This document shows, piece after piece, positions 1-5,366 of a stretch of 5,366 nucleotides of DNA. This DNA comes from an uncultured bacterium (GTDB lineage Bacteria > Methylomirabilota > Methylomirabilia > Rokubacteriales > CSP1-6), in the NCBI GenBank assembly GCA_946479205.1, contig CAMLFJ010000263.1, positions 1 to 5,366 on the forward strand, in the 5' to 3' direction. Each line of letters opens with the position of its first letter. The stretch's first letter is position 1. The translations under genes were made by a program, and so were the position numbers. The notes below the pieces were generated by a model. It had not been told where the DNA came from, ran no database searches, and was given only the letters and a program-made list of their open reading frames with translations.

Positions 1-614
1 GACGCGGGATCGTGGCCATCGTCGCCGAGCACGCGAACGCCCCCGTTGGCGACGACCACTCGCTGCAGCCGCTCGAGCAGCGCGGCGAAGCCGGTGGCCG
101 GCGGCGGGAGCAGCTCGCGCCCGGCCCCGAGCTCCAGCTCGAGTCGGCGATCGGTCATGAGCGCGGCCACACCCGGCCCGAGCAGTCGTACCGTCATCAC
201 GACCTCGTAACCGTCCCTGGACACGTCGAACGACTTCTCGAGGCGAACGTCGCCGCCCGGCAGGTCGGCGTGAAACGTGACGCGGCGGGCACGGGCCTCC
301 TCGGTGTCGGTAGCCGCGAAGCGCAGGCCCTGGAGATCCACGACCGGACCGGGACCGCGGAGGCCGAGCCGCGCCTGCGGCGGATCGTCGGCGCCGGTGA
401 ACCGGACCGCGGTGCCCGATCCCGCGTCGGCCTGCGTGCAGGAGGGATGGCAGGCGCGCCAGGCCACGGGGCCAGCACCGTCCAGCGCAAACACGAGTTC
501 GAGCCGGTCGGTCGTGACGCGCACCCGGTCGGCGCTGGCCTCGTCGGCCGCGACGGGGCCGGCGACCGCGCCGGCGAGCAAGAGAAGGCCGACGAGCAGG
601 GTCCGGCCAGCCAT
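1..614 (-). CDS. Exported protein resembling the YidC periplasmic (P1) domain, C-terminus cut by window edge
   Basis: This frame is open from the ATG at 614-612 to the left edge: 204 residues without a stop. Residues 1-23 look like a signal peptide or anchor: a short basic start (MAGR), a Leu/Ala/Val-rich core at about 5-19, and a VAA|D type cleavage site near 23. The rest is soluble and beta-rich. VTTDRLELVF at 33-42, followed by a GPVAW turn, resembles the start of the YidC P1 domain (a sugar-binding-like beta supersandwich). KSFDVSRDGYEV at 127-138 resembles the conserved K-x-F-x-F-x-R-x-x-Y strand of that domain. C55 and C59 form a CxxxC pair that could be a periplasmic disulfide. In known YidC this domain precedes the five-helix insertase core, which would lie outside the window, so I cannot tell a full insertase from a stand-alone domain. 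The start is fixed by the one-base TGATG overlap with the upstream sulfatase stop. The cleavable-looking signal is unlike the uncleaved first helix of standard YidC. Other beta-sandwich proteins, such as mutarotase-like ones, are possible. Confidence 0.6.
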   Translation of the reverse strand, partial: MAGRTLLVGLLLLAGAVAGPVAADEASADRVRVTTDRLELVFALDGAGPVAWRACHPSCTQADAGSGTAVRFTGADDPPQARLGLRGPGPVVDLQGLRFAATDTEEARARRVTFHADLPGGDVRLEKSFDVSRDGYEVVMTVRLLGPGVAALMTDRRLELELGAGRELLPPPATGFAALLERLQRVVVANGGVRVLGDDGHDPA

Positions 615-616
615 CA
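612..616 (-). promoter_or_regulatory. TGATG stop/start overlap coupling the second sulfatase copy to the YidC-like gene
   Basis: The TGA stop of the sulfatase (616-614) shares its A with the ATG start (614-612) of the next gene. As at the other junction, AAGGAG (640-635) lies 20 nt upstream because it is part of the duplicated coding sequence. The conserved geometry at both junctions supports translational coupling along the operon. Confidence 0.75.
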
Positions 617-2425
617 GCGATAGAATCGGCTCATCTCCTTCTGCGCGGCCCGCAGGTCCTCCCGGGGAAGGGTCGAGTGGGTCACCAGCCGGTAGTCCCG
701 ATCGCGGATCTCATAGCTGGCCGGGTACACGATCGTCACCCGCTCCGGCTCGATCAGCGCGAACTCGCTGTAGCTCGCCGCGATGAGCCAGTCCCACTGC
801 CCGTCCGAGAAGAGATCGCGCCCGCTCGCGTAGTCCGCGGGCGGATTCGCGCAGCCGAAGAGCCCACCGACCAGGGTCGGCGCGACGTCGTTGTGCGAGG
901 TCCGCCGCGTCACCCGCCCCGGCGGCCGCCCGGGCCAGCTCACCACCAGCGGCGTCCGCATCTGGTAGCCGCTGTACGACGTCCCGTGCCCCGTGAAGCC
1001 CTGCCCGCTCTCGTCGAACTCCATGCCGTGATCCGACGTCACGAGCACGACCGTGGACGCGAGCAGCTTGCGCCGCTCCAGATCGTCGAGCACCTGCCCG
1101 ACCAGCCCGTCCACGTAGTGCACCGCGCTCAGGTACCGCGCGTGAAGGCCGGCCTGGGTGGACGCCCCGGGCGGCACCGTCGACACCGGGGGGTAGTTGT
1201 CGGGGGGCTCGATCGCGACCACCGCGTTGTAGTACAGGAACCCGAAGAAGGGCCGCGCCGGATCCCGCCGGTCGAGCCAGCCATACCATTCCTCGGTCAG
1301 CGCTCGGTCTCGCCCGCTGGACCCCGGGTATCGCGAGCTCGTCTCGAGGCGCAGGTTCGGCACGCGGGCCAGGGCCGTCCGATCGAGCGCGACGATCCGG
1401 TAGAGCGGCGAGCTCGCGAATAACCCGAGCTGGTAGTCGTGCTGTCGGAAGAGGTCCATCAGCACCGGCGGCCGGGCCACCTGGGCGAAGGCGTCCCAGT
1501 AGGTCGCGGGGAGACTGTAGAAGAGCGAGAACATCCCGGCCCGCGACGAGTTGCCGCCACTCCAGTGCCGATCGAACTGGATCGCCCCGCGCGCGAACGC
1601 GGCCAGCCGCGGCGCGCTCGCGTCGGTGAGCGCGTCCGCCCGCATCCCGTCGATCACCACGAGCAGCACGTTGAGCCGCGGTCCCCGGGGCTCGCACCGC
1701 AGCGGCGCGAGCGGGTACTGCAGCTCGCCGACCGGGCCCGCGCCGAGGGTGGCGTCGAGGGATTGCTCGCGCGCCCGATTCCGATCCACGAGACCGACCC
1801 TCGCCAGGAGGCCCGCGTTCCGGAGCGGGTAGTACAGCGGCAGGTACCGGGTGAACGAGACCACCGGCACGTCGTAGCGCGCCTCGGCCCACGCGTGGAC
1901 GAGATGGCCGGCCACGAAGCACGCCGCCAGACCCACCGCCAGGTAGCGCCCGATCCGACGCCCCGGCGGCTGGGCGGTGCGCTGCCAGACCCAGCTCGCC
2001 AGCATCGCCTCGATCGCCACCCCCACCCCGACGTACAGCGCGAGAAATCCCCACGTCTGCGGGGCCAGCAGCATGAACGTCAGGGCATTCAGATGGTAGC
2101 GGTTCTCCGCGAAGACGAGGCTGTCCAGCATCAGCAGGCCCGCCCCGGCCGCGCCCAGCGCCACCCCCAGCGGCACCACCACCCGCGGCCGGGGGCACAG
2201 CAGGATCACCGGCATCAGCAGCAGGAGCCCCGGGAGGTAGGCGAGCGCGGTCACGTGCCCCACGTAGGCCACGGGCACGTAGCCCCAGGCCACCGACGGC
2301 GTGAGCCGCACGTAGAGCCAGAGGTACCGGAGCCCGATCGTCGCCAGCAGCGCCGCGTTCGCCACCGCGAACCAGCTCGCCCACCGCAGCAGCCGCCGCC
2401 TCGAGAGCTCCGCCCGCGCCGCCAC
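614..2425 (-). CDS. Inner-membrane sulfatase-family protein, DUF3413/YejM (PbgA)-like, second tandem copy
   Basis: A 603-residue protein, close to the length of E. coli YejM (about 586). It starts at GTG 2425-2423 and stops at TGA 616-614. From residue 8 (SRRR) to the C-terminus, 596 residues are identical to the copy encoded at 2425-4221. Only the start differs: MAARAEL here, MS there. It has five predicted membrane helices in about residues 16-179, including the DUF3413-like stretch ENRYHLNALTF at 107-117. A periplasmic alkaline phosphatase/sulfatase domain follows from about 250. Metal-site candidates are D259 (VVIDG), S293/S294 (GGNSSRAG), D465-H466 (TSDHG), H480 (GHG) and H511. No other start fits well: the GTG overlaps the upstream TAG by one base, and the only SD-like AAGGAG is 20 nt upstream, so translation probably depends on reinitiation after the first copy. 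YejM regulates LPS synthesis in enterobacteria; whether this protein is a regulator or an enzyme is unknown. The extra N-terminal residues add a Glu and an Arg before the first helix. Confidence 0.9.
   Translation of the reverse strand: MAARAELSRRRLLRWASWFAVANAALLATIGLRYLWLYVRLTPSVAWGYVPVAYVGHVTALAYLPGLLLLMPVILLCPRPRVVVPLGVALGAAGAGLLMLDSLVFAENRYHLNALTFMLLAPQTWGFLALYVGVGVAIEAMLASWVWQRTAQPPGRRIGRYLAVGLAACFVAGHLVHAWAEARYDVPVVSFTRYLPLYYPLRNAGLLARVGLVDRNRAREQSLDATLGAGPVGELQYPLAPLRCEPRGPRLNVLLVVIDGMRADALTDASAPRLAAFARGAIQFDRHWSGGNSSRAGMFSLFYSLPATYWDAFAQVARPPVLMDLFRQHDYQLGLFASSPLYRIVALDRTALARVPNLRLETSSRYPGSSGRDRALTEEWYGWLDRRDPARPFFGFLYYNAVVAIEPPDNYPPVSTVPPGASTQAGLHARYLSAVHYVDGLVGQVLDDLERRKLLASTVVLVTSDHGMEFDESGQGFTGHGTSYSGYQMRTPLVVSWPGRPPGRVTRRTSHNDVAPTLVGGLFGCANPPADYASGRDLFSDGQWDWLIAASYSEFALIEPERVTIVYPASYEIRDRDYRLVTHSTLPREDLRAAQKEMSRFYR
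621..2405 (-). repeat. 1785-bp direct tandem repeat, unit B (downstream copy)
   Basis: This stretch matches 2432-4216 base for base wherever I compared them, at a constant offset of 1811. Translations of several reading frames of the two units are also identical, so synonymous sites are unchanged. The unit covers almost the whole sulfatase gene, from the SRRR codons near the start to the second-last codon. Beyond the left edge the sequences differ at 620, 615 and 614 but still share AGCG (616-619) and GCCA (610-613). Beyond the right edge a 2-bp length difference (CTCGAGAGCTC here, CTCGAGCTC in the other unit) ends the match. Confidence 0.97.
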
Positions 2426-2431
2426 TAGCGG
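2406..2431 (-). other. 26-bp linker between the two sulfatase copies
   Basis: This short unique segment holds the last codon bases and TAG stop of the upstream copy, the overlapping GTG start of the downstream copy, and its extra N-terminal codons (MAARAEL). It is not an exact copy of either outer flank. By eye, aligned without gaps against the corresponding position of the downstream gene start (about 594-620), 17 of 27 bases from 2405-2431 match, and the encoded MAARAEL resembles that gene's MAGRTLL. This may mean the linker is a diverged remnant of the same junction; in GC-rich sequence the similarity could also be partly chance. Confidence 0.75.
2423..2427 (-). promoter_or_regulatory. TAGTG stop/start overlap coupling the two sulfatase copies
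   Basis: Read on the minus strand, the TAG stop of the first copy (2427-2425) shares its G with the GTG start of the second (2425-2423). AAGGAG at 2451-2446 is 20 nt upstream, too far for standard initiation but able to hold a terminating ribosome nearby. Termination-reinitiation is the likely mode, with a weaker GTG start that may lower output of the second copy. Confidence 0.7.
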
Positions 2432-4221
2432 TAGAATCGGCTCATCTCCTTCTGCGCGGCCCGCAGGTCCTCCCGGGGAAGGGTCGAGTGGGTCACCAGC
2501 CGGTAGTCCCGATCGCGGATCTCATAGCTGGCCGGGTACACGATCGTCACCCGCTCCGGCTCGATCAGCGCGAACTCGCTGTAGCTCGCCGCGATGAGCC
2601 AGTCCCACTGCCCGTCCGAGAAGAGATCGCGCCCGCTCGCGTAGTCCGCGGGCGGATTCGCGCAGCCGAAGAGCCCACCGACCAGGGTCGGCGCGACGTC
2701 GTTGTGCGAGGTCCGCCGCGTCACCCGCCCCGGCGGCCGCCCGGGCCAGCTCACCACCAGCGGCGTCCGCATCTGGTAGCCGCTGTACGACGTCCCGTGC
2801 CCCGTGAAGCCCTGCCCGCTCTCGTCGAACTCCATGCCGTGATCCGACGTCACGAGCACGACCGTGGACGCGAGCAGCTTGCGCCGCTCCAGATCGTCGA
2901 GCACCTGCCCGACCAGCCCGTCCACGTAGTGCACCGCGCTCAGGTACCGCGCGTGAAGGCCGGCCTGGGTGGACGCCCCGGGCGGCACCGTCGACACCGG
3001 GGGGTAGTTGTCGGGGGGCTCGATCGCGACCACCGCGTTGTAGTACAGGAACCCGAAGAAGGGCCGCGCCGGATCCCGCCGGTCGAGCCAGCCATACCAT
3101 TCCTCGGTCAGCGCTCGGTCTCGCCCGCTGGACCCCGGGTATCGCGAGCTCGTCTCGAGGCGCAGGTTCGGCACGCGGGCCAGGGCCGTCCGATCGAGCG
3201 CGACGATCCGGTAGAGCGGCGAGCTCGCGAATAACCCGAGCTGGTAGTCGTGCTGTCGGAAGAGGTCCATCAGCACCGGCGGCCGGGCCACCTGGGCGAA
3301 GGCGTCCCAGTAGGTCGCGGGGAGACTGTAGAAGAGCGAGAACATCCCGGCCCGCGACGAGTTGCCGCCACTCCAGTGCCGATCGAACTGGATCGCCCCG
3401 CGCGCGAACGCGGCCAGCCGCGGCGCGCTCGCGTCGGTGAGCGCGTCCGCCCGCATCCCGTCGATCACCACGAGCAGCACGTTGAGCCGCGGTCCCCGGG
3501 GCTCGCACCGCAGCGGCGCGAGCGGGTACTGCAGCTCGCCGACCGGGCCCGCGCCGAGGGTGGCGTCGAGGGATTGCTCGCGCGCCCGATTCCGATCCAC
3601 GAGACCGACCCTCGCCAGGAGGCCCGCGTTCCGGAGCGGGTAGTACAGCGGCAGGTACCGGGTGAACGAGACCACCGGCACGTCGTAGCGCGCCTCGGCC
3701 CACGCGTGGACGAGATGGCCGGCCACGAAGCACGCCGCCAGACCCACCGCCAGGTAGCGCCCGATCCGACGCCCCGGCGGCTGGGCGGTGCGCTGCCAGA
3801 CCCAGCTCGCCAGCATCGCCTCGATCGCCACCCCCACCCCGACGTACAGCGCGAGAAATCCCCACGTCTGCGGGGCCAGCAGCATGAACGTCAGGGCATT
3901 CAGATGGTAGCGGTTCTCCGCGAAGACGAGGCTGTCCAGCATCAGCAGGCCCGCCCCGGCCGCGCCCAGCGCCACCCCCAGCGGCACCACCACCCGCGGC
4001 CGGGGGCACAGCAGGATCACCGGCATCAGCAGCAGGAGCCCCGGGAGGTAGGCGAGCGCGGTCACGTGCCCCACGTAGGCCACGGGCACGTAGCCCCAGG
4101 CCACCGACGGCGTGAGCCGCACGTAGAGCCAGAGGTACCGGAGCCCGATCGTCGCCAGCAGCGCCGCGTTCGCCACCGCGAACCAGCTCGCCCACCGCAG
4201 CAGCCGCCGCCTCGAGCTCAT
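2425..4221 (-). CDS. Inner-membrane sulfatase-family protein, DUF3413/YejM (PbgA)-like, first tandem copy
   Basis: A 598-residue protein from ATG 4221-4219 to TAG 2427-2425. The N-terminus has five hydrophobic helices at roughly 11-34, 49-72, 75-98, 119-141 and 155-174, matching the DUF3413 part of YejM/PbgA. The stretch LDSLVFAENRYHLNALTF (95-112) is typical of that domain. A linker leads to a periplasmic sulfatase-fold domain from about 246. Candidate catalytic and metal residues are D254 (VVIDG), S288/S289 (GGNSSRAGMFSLFY, the nucleophile region), D460-H461 (TSDHG), H475 (GHG) and H506 (SHNDVAPTL). The segment GCANPPADYASGRDLF (519-534) matches the C-terminal signature of YejM-like proteins. 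The superfamily includes phosphoglycerol and phosphoethanolamine transferases such as LtaS and OpgB as well as sulfatases; true sulfate-ester hydrolysis is unlikely because no C/S-x-P-x-R sulfatase signature is visible. The start is supported by GGGAGG nine bases upstream. The gene follows the glycerophosphotransferase by 27 bp and overlaps the next copy by one base. Confidence 0.92.
   Translation of the reverse strand: MSSRRRLLRWASWFAVANAALLATIGLRYLWLYVRLTPSVAWGYVPVAYVGHVTALAYLPGLLLLMPVILLCPRPRVVVPLGVALGAAGAGLLMLDSLVFAENRYHLNALTFMLLAPQTWGFLALYVGVGVAIEAMLASWVWQRTAQPPGRRIGRYLAVGLAACFVAGHLVHAWAEARYDVPVVSFTRYLPLYYPLRNAGLLARVGLVDRNRAREQSLDATLGAGPVGELQYPLAPLRCEPRGPRLNVLLVVIDGMRADALTDASAPRLAAFARGAIQFDRHWSGGNSSRAGMFSLFYSLPATYWDAFAQVARPPVLMDLFRQHDYQLGLFASSPLYRIVALDRTALARVPNLRLETSSRYPGSSGRDRALTEEWYGWLDRRDPARPFFGFLYYNAVVAIEPPDNYPPVSTVPPGASTQAGLHARYLSAVHYVDGLVGQVLDDLERRKLLASTVVLVTSDHGMEFDESGQGFTGHGTSYSGYQMRTPLVVSWPGRPPGRVTRRTSHNDVAPTLVGGLFGCANPPADYASGRDLFSDGQWDWLIAASYSEFALIEPERVTIVYPASYEIRDRDYRLVTHSTLPREDLRAAQKEMSRFYR
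2432..4216 (-). repeat. 1785-bp direct tandem repeat, unit A (upstream copy)
   Basis: Partner of the unit at 621-2405, in the same orientation and separated from it by only 26 bp. No terminal inverted repeats, transposase or target-site duplications border the unit, so this is a gene-sized tandem duplication rather than a mobile element. The unit is 595 x 3 bases, but the spacing between the copies is 1811, so the two genes lie in different frames and are joined through the stop/start overlap, not as a fusion. Confidence 0.97.
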
Positions 4222-4230
4222 CGCGATCCG

Positions 4231-4236
4231 CCTCCC
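4231..4236 (-). promoter_or_regulatory. Shine-Dalgarno GGGAGG for the first sulfatase copy
   Basis: On the minus strand GGGAGG lies nine bases before the ATG at 4221, a near-ideal position. It sits in the 27-bp gap after the glycerophosphotransferase stop. It supports the ATG as the true start and suggests this copy can be initiated independently, unlike the two genes below it. Confidence 0.8.
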
Positions 4237-4248
4237 GCGCGCGCCGCG

Positions 4249-5366
4249 CTAGCGGGCCACCCCGAGCGCGCCGATGCCCGCCCGCTCGTCGGCGATGCGC
4301 GCGATCTCCACCGCGCCCACCTCGACACTCCGGCCGAAGTTGAACACCCATTGCTCCCGGAGCCCGACGCTGTGCGCGCGGAACTCCCCCGCCCCGCGGA
4401 TCAGCTCCGCGACGAACCGCGGAGCCTCCGCGAGGCGGTCGAGCGGCAGGATCCGCCCCAGCTCCCGGCGGATGCGCATCTCCATCGGCTCGATGCCCAG
4501 CTCCGCGTACGCCGGGTTCCGCACCCGAGGGGGGACATCGACGAAGAGGACCGGCTTGCCCAGGCCGAGGGCGTACTCGATCGCCATCGCGGACCAGTCG
4601 CTGATCAGGAGGTCGGACTCCAGCAGCGAGGCGCTCTCCTCCATCCGGTCCACGTGCCGGAAGCGCGGATCCGCGCCGAACCGGGCGACCAGCTTCTCCA
4701 CGAGCCGCGGGGTGAGCCGCGCGGTCTGGTAGTGGGGGCGCAGGATCACGCGGATGCCGGCCCCGAGCAGGGCCGCGATCAGCGGCTCGCCGCAGACGGG
4801 CAGCGTCGACTGCTCGCCCCACGTGGGCGCGAGCAGCACGGTGGGAGGGTCCGGCGCCGGCCGGGGCGACGCGCTCGCGACCTCGACGAGCCGCTCGAGC
4901 CGCGGATAGCCGCGGGGGACCAGACGCTTGGGCGCGAGGCCCGCGAGCTGCTCGCGCCGGCGGATCTCCTCCACGTGGTGCGGGCCCGCGCACAGGAGGC
5001 TGTCGTAGTGGTCATAGGAGTTCGCGTGATCCACCATGTGGGTGCTGCCCATGCTATGGAACACGTAGACGTAGTGCACGGGGTGGAGCGAGCGCTTGAG
5101 CTGGAAGTTCCCCAGGTCGAGCATGGTCAGGACCAGGACGTCGGCCTTGAGCGTCTGGAAGAGCCAGGTGCACACCGCGCCGCCGCCGACCCGATACGCG
5201 TGCAGCCGGCCGCTCGGCGCCGACGGCAGCGCGGCGGCGGGCTCGGAGGTGACGTGGCAGACCGTCCGGGAAAGCCGCTCGGTCAGGAAATCGCTGAGCG
5301 GCTGGAGGTGGTGCCAGTCCTGATGGGTCTCGGAGTAGAAGACGATGTTGCGGTCGCGCGACGGGA
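4249..5366 (-). CDS. CDP-glycerol glycerophosphotransferase-family protein (TagB/TagF-like), N-terminus cut by window edge
   Basis: The frame is open from the right edge to TAG at 4251-4249, giving 371 visible residues. A GTG at 5175 lies inside the gene: the 63 residues before it are in frame, free of stops and family-like (IVFYSETHQDW at 7-17, VCHVTSEP at 35-42), so the true start is probably only a few codons beyond 5366. Recognisable family elements in visible-residue numbering are VYVFHSMGSTH at 99-109 (the catalytic-type His region, equivalent to the WHG motif of TagF), LLAPTWGE at 177-184, RPHYQ at 209-213, and SDLLISDWSAMAIEYALG at 250-267 followed by GKPVLFVD at 269-276. That last block is the donor-binding signature of the Glyphos_transf family, which moves glycerol phosphate, or in some members ribitol phosphate, from a CDP donor onto a membrane-linked acceptor in teichoic acid synthesis. 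Gram-negative members are less studied and often sit in surface polysaccharide loci. No transmembrane helix is evident, so a peripheral cytoplasmic-face enzyme is likely. It is the first visible gene of the four-gene run. Confidence 0.85.
   Translation of the reverse strand, partial: PSRDRNIVFYSETHQDWHHLQPLSDFLTERLSRTVCHVTSEPAAALPSAPSGRLHAYRVGGGAVCTWLFQTLKADVLVLTMLDLGNFQLKRSLHPVHYVYVFHSMGSTHMVDHANSYDHYDSLLCAGPHHVEEIRRREQLAGLAPKRLVPRGYPRLERLVEVASASPRPAPDPPTVLLAPTWGEQSTLPVCGEPLIAALLGAGIRVILRPHYQTARLTPRLVEKLVARFGADPRFRHVDRMEESASLLESDLLISDWSAMAIEYALGLGKPVLFVDVPPRVRNPAYAELGIEPMEMRIRRELGRILPLDRLAEAPRFVAELIRGAGEFRAHSVGLREQWVFNFGRSVEVGAVEIARIADERAGIGALGVAR

Noticed and set aside
12..623. Plus-strand 203-codon open frame over the left edge
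   Set aside because: It is antisense to the YidC-like gene, has low-complexity Arg/Gly/Ala-rich composition and no recognisable domain. The minus-strand frame has a signal peptide, family-like motifs and a coupled start.
677..1423. Plus-strand 248-codon frame present in both repeat units (also 2488-3234)
   Set aside because: It is identical in both units only because the DNA is identical. Composition is unlike a real protein and it lies antisense to the conserved sulfatase domain.
1439..2428. Plus-strand 329-codon open frame opposite the second sulfatase copy
   Set aside because: His/Arg/Pro-rich translation typical of the antisense of a GC-rich gene. Its long opening follows from codon bias of the sulfatase.
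621..4216. Tandem units as an insertion sequence or composite transposon
   Set aside because: There is no transposase, no terminal inverted repeats and no target-site duplication; the unit is simply one gene body.
614..4221. The two sulfatase copies as one fused double-length protein
   Set aside because: A stop codon (TAG at 2427-2425) separates them and the copies are in different frames (offset 1811, not a multiple of three).
4222..4248. GC-rich gap between glycerophosphotransferase and sulfatase as a terminator or promoter
   Set aside because: It is only 27 bp, with no stem-loop followed by a T-run and no -35/-10 pair; it is adequately explained as a ribosome-binding region.
2522..4993. 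Minus-strand 823-codon open frame spanning the first sulfatase and part of the glycerophosphotransferase
   Set aside because: A frame-shifted shadow rich in Arg/Ala/Gly, crossing two real genes with clear motifs and ending inside the sulfatase.

Overview
The window is GC-rich DNA, with strong G/C bias at third codon positions and long antisense shadow frames. It appears to come from a high-GC Gram-negative bacterium. The two central proteins belong to the YejM/PbgA-type inner-membrane sulfatase family of outer-membrane-bearing bacteria, and the fourth gene resembles the periplasmic part of a Gram-negative YidC. The phylum cannot be fixed from this sequence; an environmental lineage such as Rokubacteria/Methylomirabilota or a high-GC proteobacterium would fit, but that is a guess.

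All supported genes lie on the minus strand and are packed like one operon. In transcription order (right to left) they are: (1) a CDP-glycerol glycerophosphotransferase-family protein at 5366-4249, 5' end outside the window; (2) a five-helix membrane sulfatase of the DUF3413/YejM type at 4221-2425; (3) a second copy of that sulfatase at 2425-614; (4) a secreted or membrane-tethered protein starting at 614 and running off the left edge, resembling the periplasmic P1 domain of YidC. Gene 1 to gene 2 is a 27-bp gap carrying a good Shine-Dalgarno. Genes 2/3 and 3/4 each overlap by one base (TAGTG and TGATG), the usual arrangement for translational coupling.

The most striking feature is that genes 2 and 3 form a tandem duplication. 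A 1785-bp unit (2432-4216 and 621-2405) shows no difference that I can find, including at synonymous sites. The copies are joined by a 26-bp linker (2406-2431) that supplies the stop of the first copy and a new seven-residue N-terminus for the second. The linker is not an exact copy of either outer flank, so this looks like older tandem paralogues homogenised by gene conversion, or a recent duplication with a reworked junction. An assembly artefact must be excluded.

Together the genes suggest a cell-envelope function. A cytoplasmic-face glycerophosphotransferase, two membrane enzymes of the alkaline phosphatase/sulfatase superfamily that keep a recognisable metal-binding motif, and an exported YidC-P1-like protein could build, decorate or remodel a phosphoglycerol-containing or lipid-linked surface polymer. 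That role is inferred from families and neighbours. No RNA genes, CRISPR arrays, insertion sequences, clear promoters or terminators were seen.
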